NCBI RefSeq assembly: GCF_026340565.1
Contig: NZ_JAPEPB010000001.1
Span: 8,220,001 to 8,284,000 of the forward strand
DNA from: Kitasatospora sp. NBC_01287
GTDB taxonomy: Bacteria > Actinomycetota > Actinomycetes > Streptomycetales > Streptomycetaceae
Length of the DNA: 64,000 nucleotides
Reading direction: 5' to 3'
Shown here: positions 1 through 7,903 of the stretch, one piece after another
Position numbering within the stretch: position 1 is the first letter of the stretch
Layout of the letters: the number at the start of each line of letters is the position of its first letter
Position numbers and translations under genes: made by a program
Notes under the pieces: generated by a model
What the model saw: the letters and a program-made list of their open reading frames with translations, nothing else
Told to the model about the DNA's origin: nothing
The model's database searches: none

Positions 1-1
1 G

Positions 2-673
2 GGCAAGGAGGTCGCGGCCCGCGTCGCGCTGCGCCTGGGCTCCGGCATCATCACCGACGCCGTCGACCTGGAGGCCGGCGCCGACGGTCCGGTCGCGACC
101 CAGTCGGTCTTCGCCGCCTCCTTCCAGGTGAAGTCGAAGGTCTCGCACGGCGCTCCGGTCATCACCGTGAAGCCGAACGCCGCCGCTCCGGAGGCCGCCC
201 CGGCCGCCGGCACGGTCGAGAACGTCACCGTCGAGTTCACCGGCAACGCCGCCAAGGTCACCGCGCGCGCCGCGCGGGTCTCCACCGGCCGCCCCGAGCT
301 GACCGAGGCCGCGATCGTGGTCTCCGGCGGCCGCGGTGTCGGTGCCGCCGAGGGCTTCGGCGTGGTCGAGGAGCTCGCGGACGCGCTCGGCGCGGCCGTC
401 GGCGCCTCGCGCGCCGCGGTGGACGCCGGCTGGTACCCGCACAGCAACCAGGTCGGCCAGACCGGCAAGCAGGTCTCCCCGCAGCTCTACGTCGCGGCGG
501 GCATCTCCGGCGCGATCCAGCACCGGGCCGGCATGCAGACCTCGAAGACCATCGTCGCGATCAACAAGGACGAAGAGGCGCCGATCTTCGAGCTGGTCGA
601 CTACGGCGTGGTCGGCGACCTGTTCGACGTGCTGCCGCAGCTGACCGGTGAGGTCAAGGCTCGCAAGGGCTGA
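2..673 (+). CDS. etfA: Electron transfer flavoprotein alpha subunit (5' end cut)
   Basis: C-terminal 223 residues of EtfA; the reading frame is open from base 2, so the start lies upstream of the window. EtfA pairs with EtfB to accept electrons from acyl-CoA dehydrogenases and pass them to the quinone pool. The sequence shows the FAD-binding domain of the family: QVGQTGKQVSPQLYVAAGIS, then GAIQH.AGM, then VAINKDEEAPIFE near the C-terminus, ending in the usual VVGDLFDVLPQL helix. The stop is followed by a strong hairpin, so this is probably the last gene of an etfBA unit. Family assignment is very secure. Confidence 0.96.
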   Translation, partial: GKEVAARVALRLGSGIITDAVDLEAGADGPVATQSVFAASFQVKSKVSHGAPVITVKPNAAAPEAAPAAGTVENVTVEFTGNAAKVTARAARVSTGRPELTEAAIVVSGGRGVGAAEGFGVVEELADALGAAVGASRAAVDAGWYPHSNQVGQTGKQVSPQLYVAAGISGAIQHRAGMQTSKTIVAINKDEEAPIFELVDYGVVGDLFDVLPQLTGEVKARKG

Positions 674-713
674 AACCCGAGAGCTTGAGGACGGCTCAGG
701 CCGATCGTCCCTG

Positions 714-754
714 GCAGGGCGTGATCCCCCGTGGTGGTGTGGATCACGCCCTGC
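714..754 (+). terminator. Rho-independent-type hairpin after etfA
   Basis: Perfect 14-bp inverted repeat, GCAGGCGTGATCC-type arms at 714-727 and 741-754 with a 13-base loop, starting 40 bases after the etfA stop. No U-tract follows, which is common in high-GC actinomycetes. Confidence 0.8.
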
Positions 755-783
755 GGCGTGTGCGGGTCCCGTAGAGTTCGGCC

Positions 784-2199
784 GTGAACCTGTTGACGGC
801 ACTTCAGGGCGGGCACGGCGACGCGGCCGACGCGCTGCGGATCGATGGCCGGGCCCTGTCGCGGGAGCGGCTGCTGGGCGCGGCCAACACGGTGGCGGCG
901 CGGGTCGCGGGCGCCAAGGCGCTGGCGGTGCTGGCCCGGCCCAGCGTGGAGAGCGTGACGGCCGTGGTCGGCGGGCTTCTCGCGGGGGTGCCCGTGGTGC
1001 CGCTGCCGCCGGACGCCGGACCGCTGGAGCGCTCGCACATCCTGCGCGACAGCGGAGCTCAGCTGCTGGCCGGCGAGGGCCCGGCGGTCAAGGAGGTCGC
1101 GGCCGAGGACACCGTCGAGGCGCTGCCGGTCGACCTCGGCGAGACCAGCGCCGAGAGCCGTCCCGAACCGGCGCCCGAGCAGGCCGCCTTCGTGCTCTAC
1201 ACCTCCGGCACCACCGGGCCGCCCAAGGGCGTGATCATCTCCCGCCGCGCGGTCGCCGCCGACCTGGACGCGCTGGCCGAGGCCTGGGCCTGGACGGCCG
1301 AGGACACCCTGGTCCACGGCCTGCCGCTGTTCCACGTGCACGGCCTGGTGCTCGGTGTGCTGGGCGCGCTGCGCACCGGCTGCCGCCTGGTGCACACCGG
1401 CCGTCCGACCGCCGCCGCCTACGCCGAGGCGGGCGGCAGCCTCTACTTCGGGGTGCCCACCGTCTGGTCCAGGGTCGCCGCCGACGAGGCCGCGGCCCGC
1501 GCGCTCGGCGGCGCCCGGCTGCTGGTCTCCGGCAGTGCTCCGCTGCCCGTGCCGGTCTTCGACAAGCTGGCCGCGCTGACCGGCCACCGCCCGGTCGAGC
1601 GCTACGGCATGACCGAGACCCTGATCACCGTGAGCACCCGGGCCGACGGCGAGCGCCGCCCCGGCAGCGTCGGCCTGCCGCTGGCCGGCACCGAGACGCG
1701 GCTGGTCACCGAGGACGGGCGCCCGGTGCCCGCCGACGGCGAGAGCGTGGGCGACCTGCAGGTCCGCGGCCCCTCGGTCTTCGACGGCTACCTGGGCAAC
1801 CCGGTCGCCGACGCCGAGGCCTTCACCGCGGACGGCTGGTTCCGCACCGGCGACGTGGCCACCATCGGCCCCGACGGCTTCCACCGGATCGTCGGCCGCG
1901 GCTCGGTGGACGTGATCAAGAGCGGCGGCTTCAAGATCGGCGCCGGCGAGGTCGAGGCCGCACTGCGCGACCACCCGGCCGTCGCGGACGCCGCGGTGGT
2001 CGGCGCGCCGGACGCGGACCTGGGCCAGGCCGTGGTGGCCTTCGTGATCCCCGACGGCCAGGTGACGGGCGATCAGCTGACCGCGTTCGTCGCCGAACGG
2101 CTCTCGGTGCACAAGCGCCCGCGCAAGGTGGTCCTGGTCGAGGAACTGCCGCGGAACGCGATGGGCAAGGTGCTGAAGAAGCGGTTGCTGGAGGGCTAG
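784..2199 (+). CDS. matB: Malonyl-CoA synthetase-like acyl-CoA ligase (MatB type)
   Basis: ANL-superfamily acid-CoA ligase of 471 residues. Visible motifs are the AMP-binding P-loop YTSGTTGPPKG (about residues 139-149), LPLFHVHGLVLG, RYGMTET (about 273-279), the hinge region GRGSVDVIKSGGFKIGAGE and the catalytic C-terminal lysine in MGKVLKK. The short length and the LPLFHVHGLVLG, ARLLVSGSA and KSGG.KIGAGE blocks resemble the malonyl-CoA synthetase of Streptomyces coelicolor as I remember it, so malonate or methylmalonate is the likely substrate; a medium-chain acid is the alternative. The GTG start lies 6 bases after a TAGAGT -10 hexamer (772-777) with no Shine-Dalgarno, suggesting a leaderless mRNA. 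Confidence 0.75.
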   Translation: MNLLTALQGGHGDAADALRIDGRALSRERLLGAANTVAARVAGAKALAVLARPSVESVTAVVGGLLAGVPVVPLPPDAGPLERSHILRDSGAQLLAGEGPAVKEVAAEDTVEALPVDLGETSAESRPEPAPEQAAFVLYTSGTTGPPKGVIISRRAVAADLDALAEAWAWTAEDTLVHGLPLFHVHGLVLGVLGALRTGCRLVHTGRPTAAAYAEAGGSLYFGVPTVWSRVAADEAAARALGGARLLVSGSAPLPVPVFDKLAALTGHRPVERYGMTETLITVSTRADGERRPGSVGLPLAGTETRLVTEDGRPVPADGESVGDLQVRGPSVFDGYLGNPVADAEAFTADGWFRTGDVATIGPDGFHRIVGRGSVDVIKSGGFKIGAGEVEAALRDHPAVADAAVVGAPDADLGQAVVAFVIPDGQVTGDQLTAFVAERLSVHKRPRKVVLVEELPRNAMGKVLKKRLLEG

Positions 2200-2247
2200 G
2201 TCGGCGGGCCGTGTCCGCGCCCGGTCGGCTCGGTCAGGTCAGGTCGG

Positions 2248-2811
2248 TCAGCCGCTCGCGACGCGGAAGGCCTGGCTGCCGAAGGAGATCTGGTCGCCGG
2301 GGCGGACCGGCACCCCGCCGGTGACCCGGTGGCCGTTGACCTGGGTGCCGTTGGTCGAGCCCAGGTCGTAGAGCACCCAGCCGTTGGCGTTGCGACGCAG
2401 CTCGGCGTGCCAGCGGGAGACCGAGATGTCGGTCAGCCGCAGGTCCGAGCCGGGTGCCCGGCCCACCCGCAGTGCCGCCGGTCCCAGTTGAGGCAGCGTC
2501 AGCCCTGGCAGTCGTTCGGCCCGCCAGGCATCGCGAAGCCGGACCGTGAAGGCGGAGAGCCGTCCGACCGTGCGCAGCGTGAACCGGGCCAGCGGGCCGT
2601 CGGCGGGCAGGTCGGCCAGCACCGCGTCGAGTTCGGCCGCGCTGCGCGCCGTCAGCACCAGCTCCATCCGGCGGATGAAGGTGTCGTGCGAGAGCCGGCC
2701 GTCGCCCGCGCCGGCCCGCAGCACCCCGAGCACCCGCTCGCGATCGGCCTCCGAGGGGCGCGGTCGGATGTCGGCCGGGGCCGCGCTGGTGAGGGGCTCG
2801 GGAGCGGTCAT
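2248..2811 (-). CDS. DUF1707 plus FHA domain protein
   Basis: 187 residues. The N-terminal third (about residues 16-68) has the DUF1707 pattern RPSEADRERVLGVLRAG...RLSHDTFIRRMELVLTARS. The C-terminal 85 residues form a forkhead-associated domain with SVSRWHAELR and LGSTNGTQVNG, the phosphothreonine-binding loops. FHA proteins read Ser/Thr kinase signals in actinomycetes; the partner kinase is not visible here. I chose the ATG at 2811 because DUF1707 begins soon after it; the frame stays open for 70 codons upstream but that part is low-complexity. Convergent with the ligase gene, divergent from the ROK kinase. Confidence 0.85.
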   Translation of the reverse strand: MTAPEPLTSAAPADIRPRPSEADRERVLGVLRAGAGDGRLSHDTFIRRMELVLTARSAAELDAVLADLPADGPLARFTLRTVGRLSAFTVRLRDAWRAERLPGLTLPQLGPAALRVGRAPGSDLRLTDISVSRWHAELRRNANGWVLYDLGSTNGTQVNGHRVTGGVPVRPGDQISFGSQAFRVASG

Positions 2812-3021
2812 GGCACCGATTCTGAGCTGCCCGTGGGCGCGGTGTCCAGAATCAGGCCGGCGGGAACCGTGCGCGGCTCGGTGGCAGTCCAGCAGATGAG
2901 CGGCGGCCGTGGCACCGGGACCGGGCAGGATGGGGTCGAGTACAGCGGCAGTGCGGTGCGGAGCGGAGCGCGTCGGGCCCGGCGCGCGCGGATCGGGCAC
3001 CAGGGCACAAGGAGCGGGCAC

Positions 3022-3042
3022 ATGGAACAGGGCGGTGGATGA
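3022..3042 (+). CDS. Six-codon mini-ORF coupled to the ROK kinase start
   Basis: An AAGGAG Shine-Dalgarno (3009-3014) sits 7 bases before an ATG encoding Met-Glu-Gln-Gly-Gly-Gly-stop. The TGA (3040-3042) overlaps both candidate ATG codons of the downstream kinase (3039 and 3042). The kinase ATGs themselves have only a weak ribosome site, so the mini-ORF may deliver ribosomes by termination-reinitiation. Conservation has not been tested. Confidence 0.4.
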   Translation: MEQGGG

Positions 3043-3977
3043 TGGCGGGTCAGGCGCTGGTCGCGGCGGTCGACATCGGTGGGACGAAGATCGCCGGTGC
3101 CCTGGTCGGCGCCGTGGACGGCGAGCTGCGCCACCGGATCGAGCGCCCCACCAGGGCGCGGGAGTCCGGCAAGGCGGTGCGCGACTCGCTGGCCGAGGTG
3201 GTCGAGGCCCTGGCCGGCTCGCCCGAGTGGTCCCGGGTCGAACTGGTCGGGGTGGGCAGCGCCGGCCCGGTGGACACGGTCCGGGGGACCGTCAGCCCGG
3301 TGAACATCCCCGGCTGGCGCGACTTCCCCGTGGTCGAGGAGGTGCGCGAGCTGGCCGGCCACCGCCCCGTGGTGCTGACCGGCGACGGGGTGGCGATGAC
3401 CGCCGCCGAGCACTGGCGCGGCGCGGCTCGGGGCTTCGACAACGCGCTCTGCATGGTGGTCTCCACCGGGGTCGGCGGCGGCCTGGTGCTGGGTGGCACG
3501 CTGCGCCCGGGGCCGACCGGGAACGCGGGGCATATCGGCCACATCAGCGTGGACCTGGACGGTGAGCCGTGCGCCTGCGGCGGACGGGGCTGCCTGGAGA
3601 GCCTGGCCAGCGGCACCGCGATCGCCCGGCACGCGCTGGCGGCCGGTTGGCGCCCCGCCGAGCGGGCGGACGCGGCCGCCGTGGCCGTCGCGGCGCGGGC
3701 CGGTGATCCGGCCGCGCTGGCCGCCTTCGCCCGGGCCGGGCAGGCGCTGGCGGCCGGCATCGCGGCCGCCGCGACGCTGGTCGAGCTGGAGGTGGTGGTG
3801 ATCGGCGGCGGCGTCGCCCAGGCCGGTGAGCTGCTCTTCGGTCCGCTGCGCGAGCGGCTGGGGGACTACGCGACCCTCTCCTACGTGCGCGGCCTGCGGC
3901 TGCGGCAGGCGGCGCTGGCCACCGACGCGGGCTTGGTGGGCGCCGCCGCGGCGGCGCTCTGGTCCACCGGGGCGTGA
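3039..3977 (+). CDS. ROK-family sugar kinase (glucokinase-like)
   Basis: 312 residues. It has the ROK phosphate loop DIGGTKIAGALV near the N-terminus, the sugar/ATP segments VGVGSAGPVD and STGVGGGLVLGG, GNAGHIGHIS, and the zinc-binding signature CACGGRGCLE (CxCGxxGCxE). The protein would phosphorylate glucose or a related hexose in the cytosol; there is no N-terminal winged helix, so it is a kinase and not a ROK repressor. Start choice between adjacent ATG codons 3039 and 3042 is open, and both overlap the upstream mini-ORF. The substrate cannot be fixed from sequence. Confidence 0.88.
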   Translation: MMAGQALVAAVDIGGTKIAGALVGAVDGELRHRIERPTRARESGKAVRDSLAEVVEALAGSPEWSRVELVGVGSAGPVDTVRGTVSPVNIPGWRDFPVVEEVRELAGHRPVVLTGDGVAMTAAEHWRGAARGFDNALCMVVSTGVGGGLVLGGTLRPGPTGNAGHIGHISVDLDGEPCACGGRGCLESLASGTAIARHALAAGWRPAERADAAAVAVAARAGDPAALAAFARAGQALAAGIAAAATLVELEVVVIGGGVAQAGELLFGPLRERLGDYATLSYVRGLRLRQAALATDAGLVGAAAAALWSTGA

Positions 3978-4205
3978 GGGTGGTCCGGACGGCGCGGGGA
4001 GCTGGCGTGCGCGCCCGCCCGGGGCTGAGAAATGACGCCGCGGCAGTTCGTCAGGAATGAGAGGTCGGCCCGGGCGGGTACCACCTCGGATGGTGCCGGG
4101 CGCTCGGCGCGGCGGGGGTGTCGGCGCGGCCGGCGTTCCGGCGCGGCGGGCCCGGCAGCCGTCCGGCGCGGACGCCGCCGGGTTCGCCCGAGGTCAGGGG
4201 GAATC

Positions 4206-5264
4206 ATGATCATCTGGGTCAACGGGACGTTCGGCGCGGGCAAGAGCACGGCCTGCCGCGAACTGGTCGAGCTGCTGCCGGGCAGCACGCTCTTCGATCC
4301 CGAGGAGGTCGGCGCCCTCCTGCGGCGGATCGTGCCGGGCCGCCGGATGGCCGAGGTCAGGGACTTCCAGGAGCTGCCGGCCTGGCGCAGCCTGGTCACC
4401 GAGGCCGCCGCCGCGCTGCTGGGCGAGGTGCCGGGCACGCTGGTGGTTCCGATGACCCTGCTGCGCGAGTCCTACCGGGACGAGATCTTCGGCGCACTCG
4501 CCGCCCGCGGCCTGCCCGTGCACCACTTCGTGCTGCACGCTGAGGAAACGATCCTGCGCGAGCGGATCGCGCTGAGCGAGGAGGTGCCCGGCGATCCCGC
4601 GGCGAGCGAGAGATGCCGCCGTTGGCGCCTGGCCCACCTGCCCGCCTACCAGGAGGCACAGGCCTGGATGCACCGCGACGCCTGCGTGCTGGACACCGCG
4701 GGGCTGACCCCGCGCCAGGTGGCTCGGACGCTCGCCGCCCTGGTCAAGGAGGGGGTCGCCCGCTGCCCGATCGTCCGCGGCACGGACTCGGCGGACGACA
4801 CGGTGGCGGCCGCGGTGCTGCTCTTCGACGAGGACGACCGGGTGCTGCTGGTCGACCCCGTCTACAAGCCGGACTGGGAGTTCCCCGGCGGCGTGGTGGA
4901 GCGCGGTGAGGCGCCCACCCTGGCCGCCGTCCGGGAGGCCGCCGAGGAGCTGGGGCTGCGGCTGGACCAGGAGGAGCTGCGGCTGCTGGCGGTCGACTGG
5001 GAGCCGCGGGTCGGGTCGCGCCGCGGCGGCATCCGGCTGGTCTACGACGGCGGTCGGCTGACGGCCGCTCAGCGGGCCGGACTGCGGCTGCCGCCGGACG
5101 AGCTGCGGGACTGGCGGTTCGTCACCCTGGAGGAGGCCGGGCAACTGCTCTCCGCGGGCCGCCACCGGCGCCTGGCCGGCGCCCTGGCGGCGCGCGGCCA
5201 GGGGACGCCGAGCTACCTGGAGGCGGGTCGGCCGGCCGCGCGCGGGGTCGGCAGCGGCTGGTAG
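4206..5264 (+). CDS. P-loop kinase fused to Nudix hydrolase
   Basis: 352 residues in two domains. The first 190 residues are a small P-loop NTPase/kinase: Walker A NGTFGAGKST at residues 6-15, with a layout like TmrB or small-molecule kinases. After a linker, residues about 200-330 form a Nudix domain with a complete box: G, five residues, E, seven residues, then REAAEELGL (about 229-251). A nucleotide or nucleotide-sugar substrate handled in two steps is an inference. The frame is open upstream to ATG 4032, but that stretch is Arg/Gly-rich with no domain, and ATG 4206 begins directly with the P-loop strand. Confidence 0.82.
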   Translation: MIIWVNGTFGAGKSTACRELVELLPGSTLFDPEEVGALLRRIVPGRRMAEVRDFQELPAWRSLVTEAAAALLGEVPGTLVVPMTLLRESYRDEIFGALAARGLPVHHFVLHAEETILRERIALSEEVPGDPAASERCRRWRLAHLPAYQEAQAWMHRDACVLDTAGLTPRQVARTLAALVKEGVARCPIVRGTDSADDTVAAAVLLFDEDDRVLLVDPVYKPDWEFPGGVVERGEAPTLAAVREAAEELGLRLDQEELRLLAVDWEPRVGSRRGGIRLVYDGGRLTAAQRAGLRLPPDELRDWRFVTLEEAGQLLSAGRHRRLAGALAARGQGTPSYLEAGRPAARGVGSGW

Positions 5265-5275
5265 CGGGCCGGCCG

Positions 5276-5314
5276 GGTACGGGTGGCAGGTACGCGTGGC
5301 AGGTACGCGTGCCG
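5276..5314. repeat. 13-bp tandem repeat, three copies
   Basis: GGTACGSGTGGCA repeated at 5276-5288, 5289-5301 and 5302-5314 (last copy ends differently) in the gap between the kinase/Nudix gene and the DUF4184 gene. No function is evident. Confidence 0.85.
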
Positions 5315-5390
5315 GGCGATGGCGTCGAGTGGTGGCATCCGGCGGTCGCGTCGAGCGGCCCGGCGGACGGTGCTCGGGCAGGATGGGCGC

Positions 5391-6344
5391 ATGCCGTTCA
5401 CCTTCAGCCACCCCGCCGCCGTGCTGCCGCTAATGCGCGGACTGCGGGGCCGGGGGCCGCTGGTGGCGTCGGCGCTGGTCGCCGGGTCGATGGCGCCGGA
5501 CCTGCCGTTCTTCGCCGAGAGCTGGCACCCCGGGCTGTTCCGGCGCGGCGCGCTGACCCACCGCTGGTGGGCGGTGCCCACGGTGGACGTCGTGCTGGCC
5601 GGGGTGCTGGTGGCCGGCTGGCAGGGGCTGCTGCGGCGCCCGCTGCTCGGGCTGCTGCCGCCGCGCTGGGCGGCTCCCGCGCTGGCGGCCACCGAGCGCC
5701 GCGCGGCCGGCGGCGGGCCCGGGGAGCGGGCGGCCTGGTTCGCCCTCTCCGCCGCGCTGGGGGCGGCCGGCCACGTGGGGTGGGACGCGTTCACCCACTC
5801 GGGGCGGGCCGGCGTGCGGCTGCTGCCGGCGCTGGAGCGGCGGGTGGCGGGCGTGCCGCTCTGCACGGTGGCGCAGTACGGCAGTTCGGCCCTCGCCCTG
5901 GCCGGGCTGGGCGGCTACCTGGCCCGCGAGCTGCGCGCCGCCGCGACCGCACCGCTGACCGGCGACCCGGCGTCCACCGGGCAGCGGCACCCCGCCACCG
6001 CCCGGCAGCCGGACGCCGCCCAGCGCCCCACCGAGGCCCAGCGCCCCACCGATGCCCAGCGCCCCGCTGAGGCCTGGGCCGTCGGGCCTCGGACCGCAGC
6101 CGCCCGGACCGCAGCCGCCCGGACCGCCCGGCGCCGCGCCGTGGTCGCCGCGGGGACGGTGGTGGGGGCGGCCCACCGGGTGGTCCGCGCCGGCCGGGTC
6201 CGTGGCCCCGGCGGGCGGCCCGACCTGATCGCTGACCTCTGCTTCGGCGCCATCGCCGGCGCCGTGACGGCCGCCGCCGCGCTGGGCGCGCTCGACCTGG
6301 GCGCGCTCGACCCGCTGGGGCGGCCCGGCGCCGACCCGCGCTGA
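5391..6344 (+). CDS. DUF4184 family membrane protein
   Basis: 317 residues beginning MPFTFSHPAAVLPLMR, the hallmark start of DUF4184, followed by GSMAPDLPFF and several hydrophobic segments, with a conserved histidine in HVGWDAFTHSG. Role unknown; the His/Asp-rich start suggests a metal-dependent membrane enzyme, but this is inference. The region around residues 200-250 holds hexapeptide repeats (AQRPTE/AQRPTD/AQRPAE) and Ala-Ala-Arg-Thr repeats, probably an expanded cytoplasmic loop. A CAGGAT hexamer ends 6 bases before the ATG, consistent with leaderless transcription. Confidence 0.85.
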   Translation: MPFTFSHPAAVLPLMRGLRGRGPLVASALVAGSMAPDLPFFAESWHPGLFRRGALTHRWWAVPTVDVVLAGVLVAGWQGLLRRPLLGLLPPRWAAPALAATERRAAGGGPGERAAWFALSAALGAAGHVGWDAFTHSGRAGVRLLPALERRVAGVPLCTVAQYGSSALALAGLGGYLARELRAAATAPLTGDPASTGQRHPATARQPDAAQRPTEAQRPTDAQRPAEAWAVGPRTAAARTAAARTARRRAVVAAGTVVGAAHRVVRAGRVRGPGGRPDLIADLCFGAIAGAVTAAAALGALDLGALDPLGRPGADPR

Positions 6345-6396
6345 CGGCTCCCGGCGCCGCGCACGGGCGGTGCGCACCGGCGCCGCCCCGGCCCCG

Positions 6397-7770
6397 TCAG
6401 CCCTGCCAGACCTGTGCGTACCGCCGCAGGAAGAGCGCCTCGGAGAGCGCCATCCGGGTCAGCTCCTCCGGGTCCACGCTCTCGTTGACCGCGTGGATCT
6501 GGGTGGTCGGCTCCTCGACGCCGATCAGCACGATCTCGGCCTTGGGGTAGAGGGTGCGCAGCGTGTTGCAGAGCGGGATCGAGCCGCCCTCGCCGGCCAC
6601 CACCATGTCCGTCCCGAACGCCTCGCGCATCGCCTCGCCCAGCGCCTCGTAGGCGGGGCCCGAGGTCTCGGCGAGGAAGGGGTGACCGCCGTTGAGCCGG
6701 GTCACGGTGAGCTGGACCTGCCACGGGGCGGCCTGCTCCAGGTGGGCGATCAGCGCGTCCTGGGCGGTCTCGATCGACATGCCCGGCGGCACCCGCAGGC
6801 TCACCTTGGCCCGGGCACCGGCCTGCACCGAGGAGGTGGAGCCGACCACCGAAGGCACGTCGATGCCCACCACCGTCACGGCGGGGCGGGCCCAGAGCCG
6901 GTCCGCGATCCCGCCGGTGCCGATCAGCGCGACGCCGTCCAGCACCCTGGCGTCCGCGCGGAACCGGTCCTCCGGGTAGCTGACGCCCGGCCAGGTCTGG
7001 TCGGCGGGCAGGCCGTTGATCGTGGTGGCGCCGTGCTCGTCGTAGAGCGAGGCGAGGATCTTGAGCAGCGCGGCGAGCGCGTCGGGGGCGGCGCCGCCGA
7101 ACTGGCCCGAGTGCAGGTTGCCGGCCAGCGTGCGGACCTCGACCGAGACCTCGGTGATGCCGCGCAGCGAGGCGGTGGCGGTCGGCAGGCCGGCCGCGAA
7201 GTTGCCGACGTCGCCGATCACGATGGCGTCCGCGGTCAGCAACTCGGGGTGCGCCAGGGCGTACTGCTCCATGCCGCCGGTGCCCTGCTCCTCGGAGCCT
7301 TCGATGATCACCTTCAGGTTGACCGGCAGCACCTGGCCGCCGCTCTCGCGCAGCGCCCGAAGGGCCGTCAGGTGCATCAGGATGTTGCCCTTGCAGTCGG
7401 CCGCGCCGCGTCCGTACCAGCGGCCGTCCCGCTCGACGAGCTCGAACGGAGGGGTGCTCCAGGCGGCTTCGTCCAGCTGCGGCTGCACGTCGTAGTGCGC
7501 GTAGAGCAGCACGGTGGGCGCGTCCGGCACCCCGGTCAGTTCGCCGTAGACGGACTGGCTGCCGTCGGGGGTGTCGATCAGCGACACATTGGTCAGGCCT
7601 TCGGCGCGCAGCGCGTCGGCCACCCACTGCGCCGCCGCCTGGCACTCCCGCTCCAGCCCGAGCTGCGGATCGGCGATCGACGGGAACGCCACCAGCTCGG
7701 CCAGCTCGCGCTGGGCACGGGGCATCAGGGCGCGGACGGCGGTGGCGAGATCGGGCGAGGGTTCGGTCAT
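6397..7770 (-). CDS. M20 family metallodipeptidase
   Basis: 457 residues. The metal-binding blocks of the M20 (ArgE/DapE/CNDP) family are present: LLYAHYDVQP (His ligand), GRGAADCKGNI (bridging Asp), IIEGSEEQGTGG (catalytic Glu plus Glu ligand) and a late His near TTQIHAVNES. An internal dimerisation domain carries WARPAVTVVGID. It probably hydrolyses dipeptides in the cytosol with two zinc ions. ATG 7770 is preceded by GGAG at good distance; the frame continues upstream but without family similarity. Divergent from the flavoprotein gene at 7904. Confidence 0.92.
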   Translation of the reverse strand: MTEPSPDLATAVRALMPRAQRELAELVAFPSIADPQLGLERECQAAAQWVADALRAEGLTNVSLIDTPDGSQSVYGELTGVPDAPTVLLYAHYDVQPQLDEAAWSTPPFELVERDGRWYGRGAADCKGNILMHLTALRALRESGGQVLPVNLKVIIEGSEEQGTGGMEQYALAHPELLTADAIVIGDVGNFAAGLPTATASLRGITEVSVEVRTLAGNLHSGQFGGAAPDALAALLKILASLYDEHGATTINGLPADQTWPGVSYPEDRFRADARVLDGVALIGTGGIADRLWARPAVTVVGIDVPSVVGSTSSVQAGARAKVSLRVPPGMSIETAQDALIAHLEQAAPWQVQLTVTRLNGGHPFLAETSGPAYEALGEAMREAFGTDMVVAGEGGSIPLCNTLRTLYPKAEIVLIGVEEPTTQIHAVNESVDPEELTRMALSEALFLRRYAQVWQG

Positions 7771-7903
7771 GGAAGTTCTCCGGAAGCTGGCAGGTCTGAT
7801 CACACGTGCGACCGAGCATAGGCGCCGCCCCGGTGCCCCGGCCGCGCGATGGGGCTGGTGGCGCAGGAGGCCCGCGGCCGTCCGCCGCCTAAGATGACTC
7901 GAC

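Noticed and set aside
4032..4205. N-terminal extension of the kinase/Nudix gene from ATG 4032
   Set aside because: The 58 extra residues are Arg/Gly-rich without domain content and the P-loop strand starts directly after ATG 4206.
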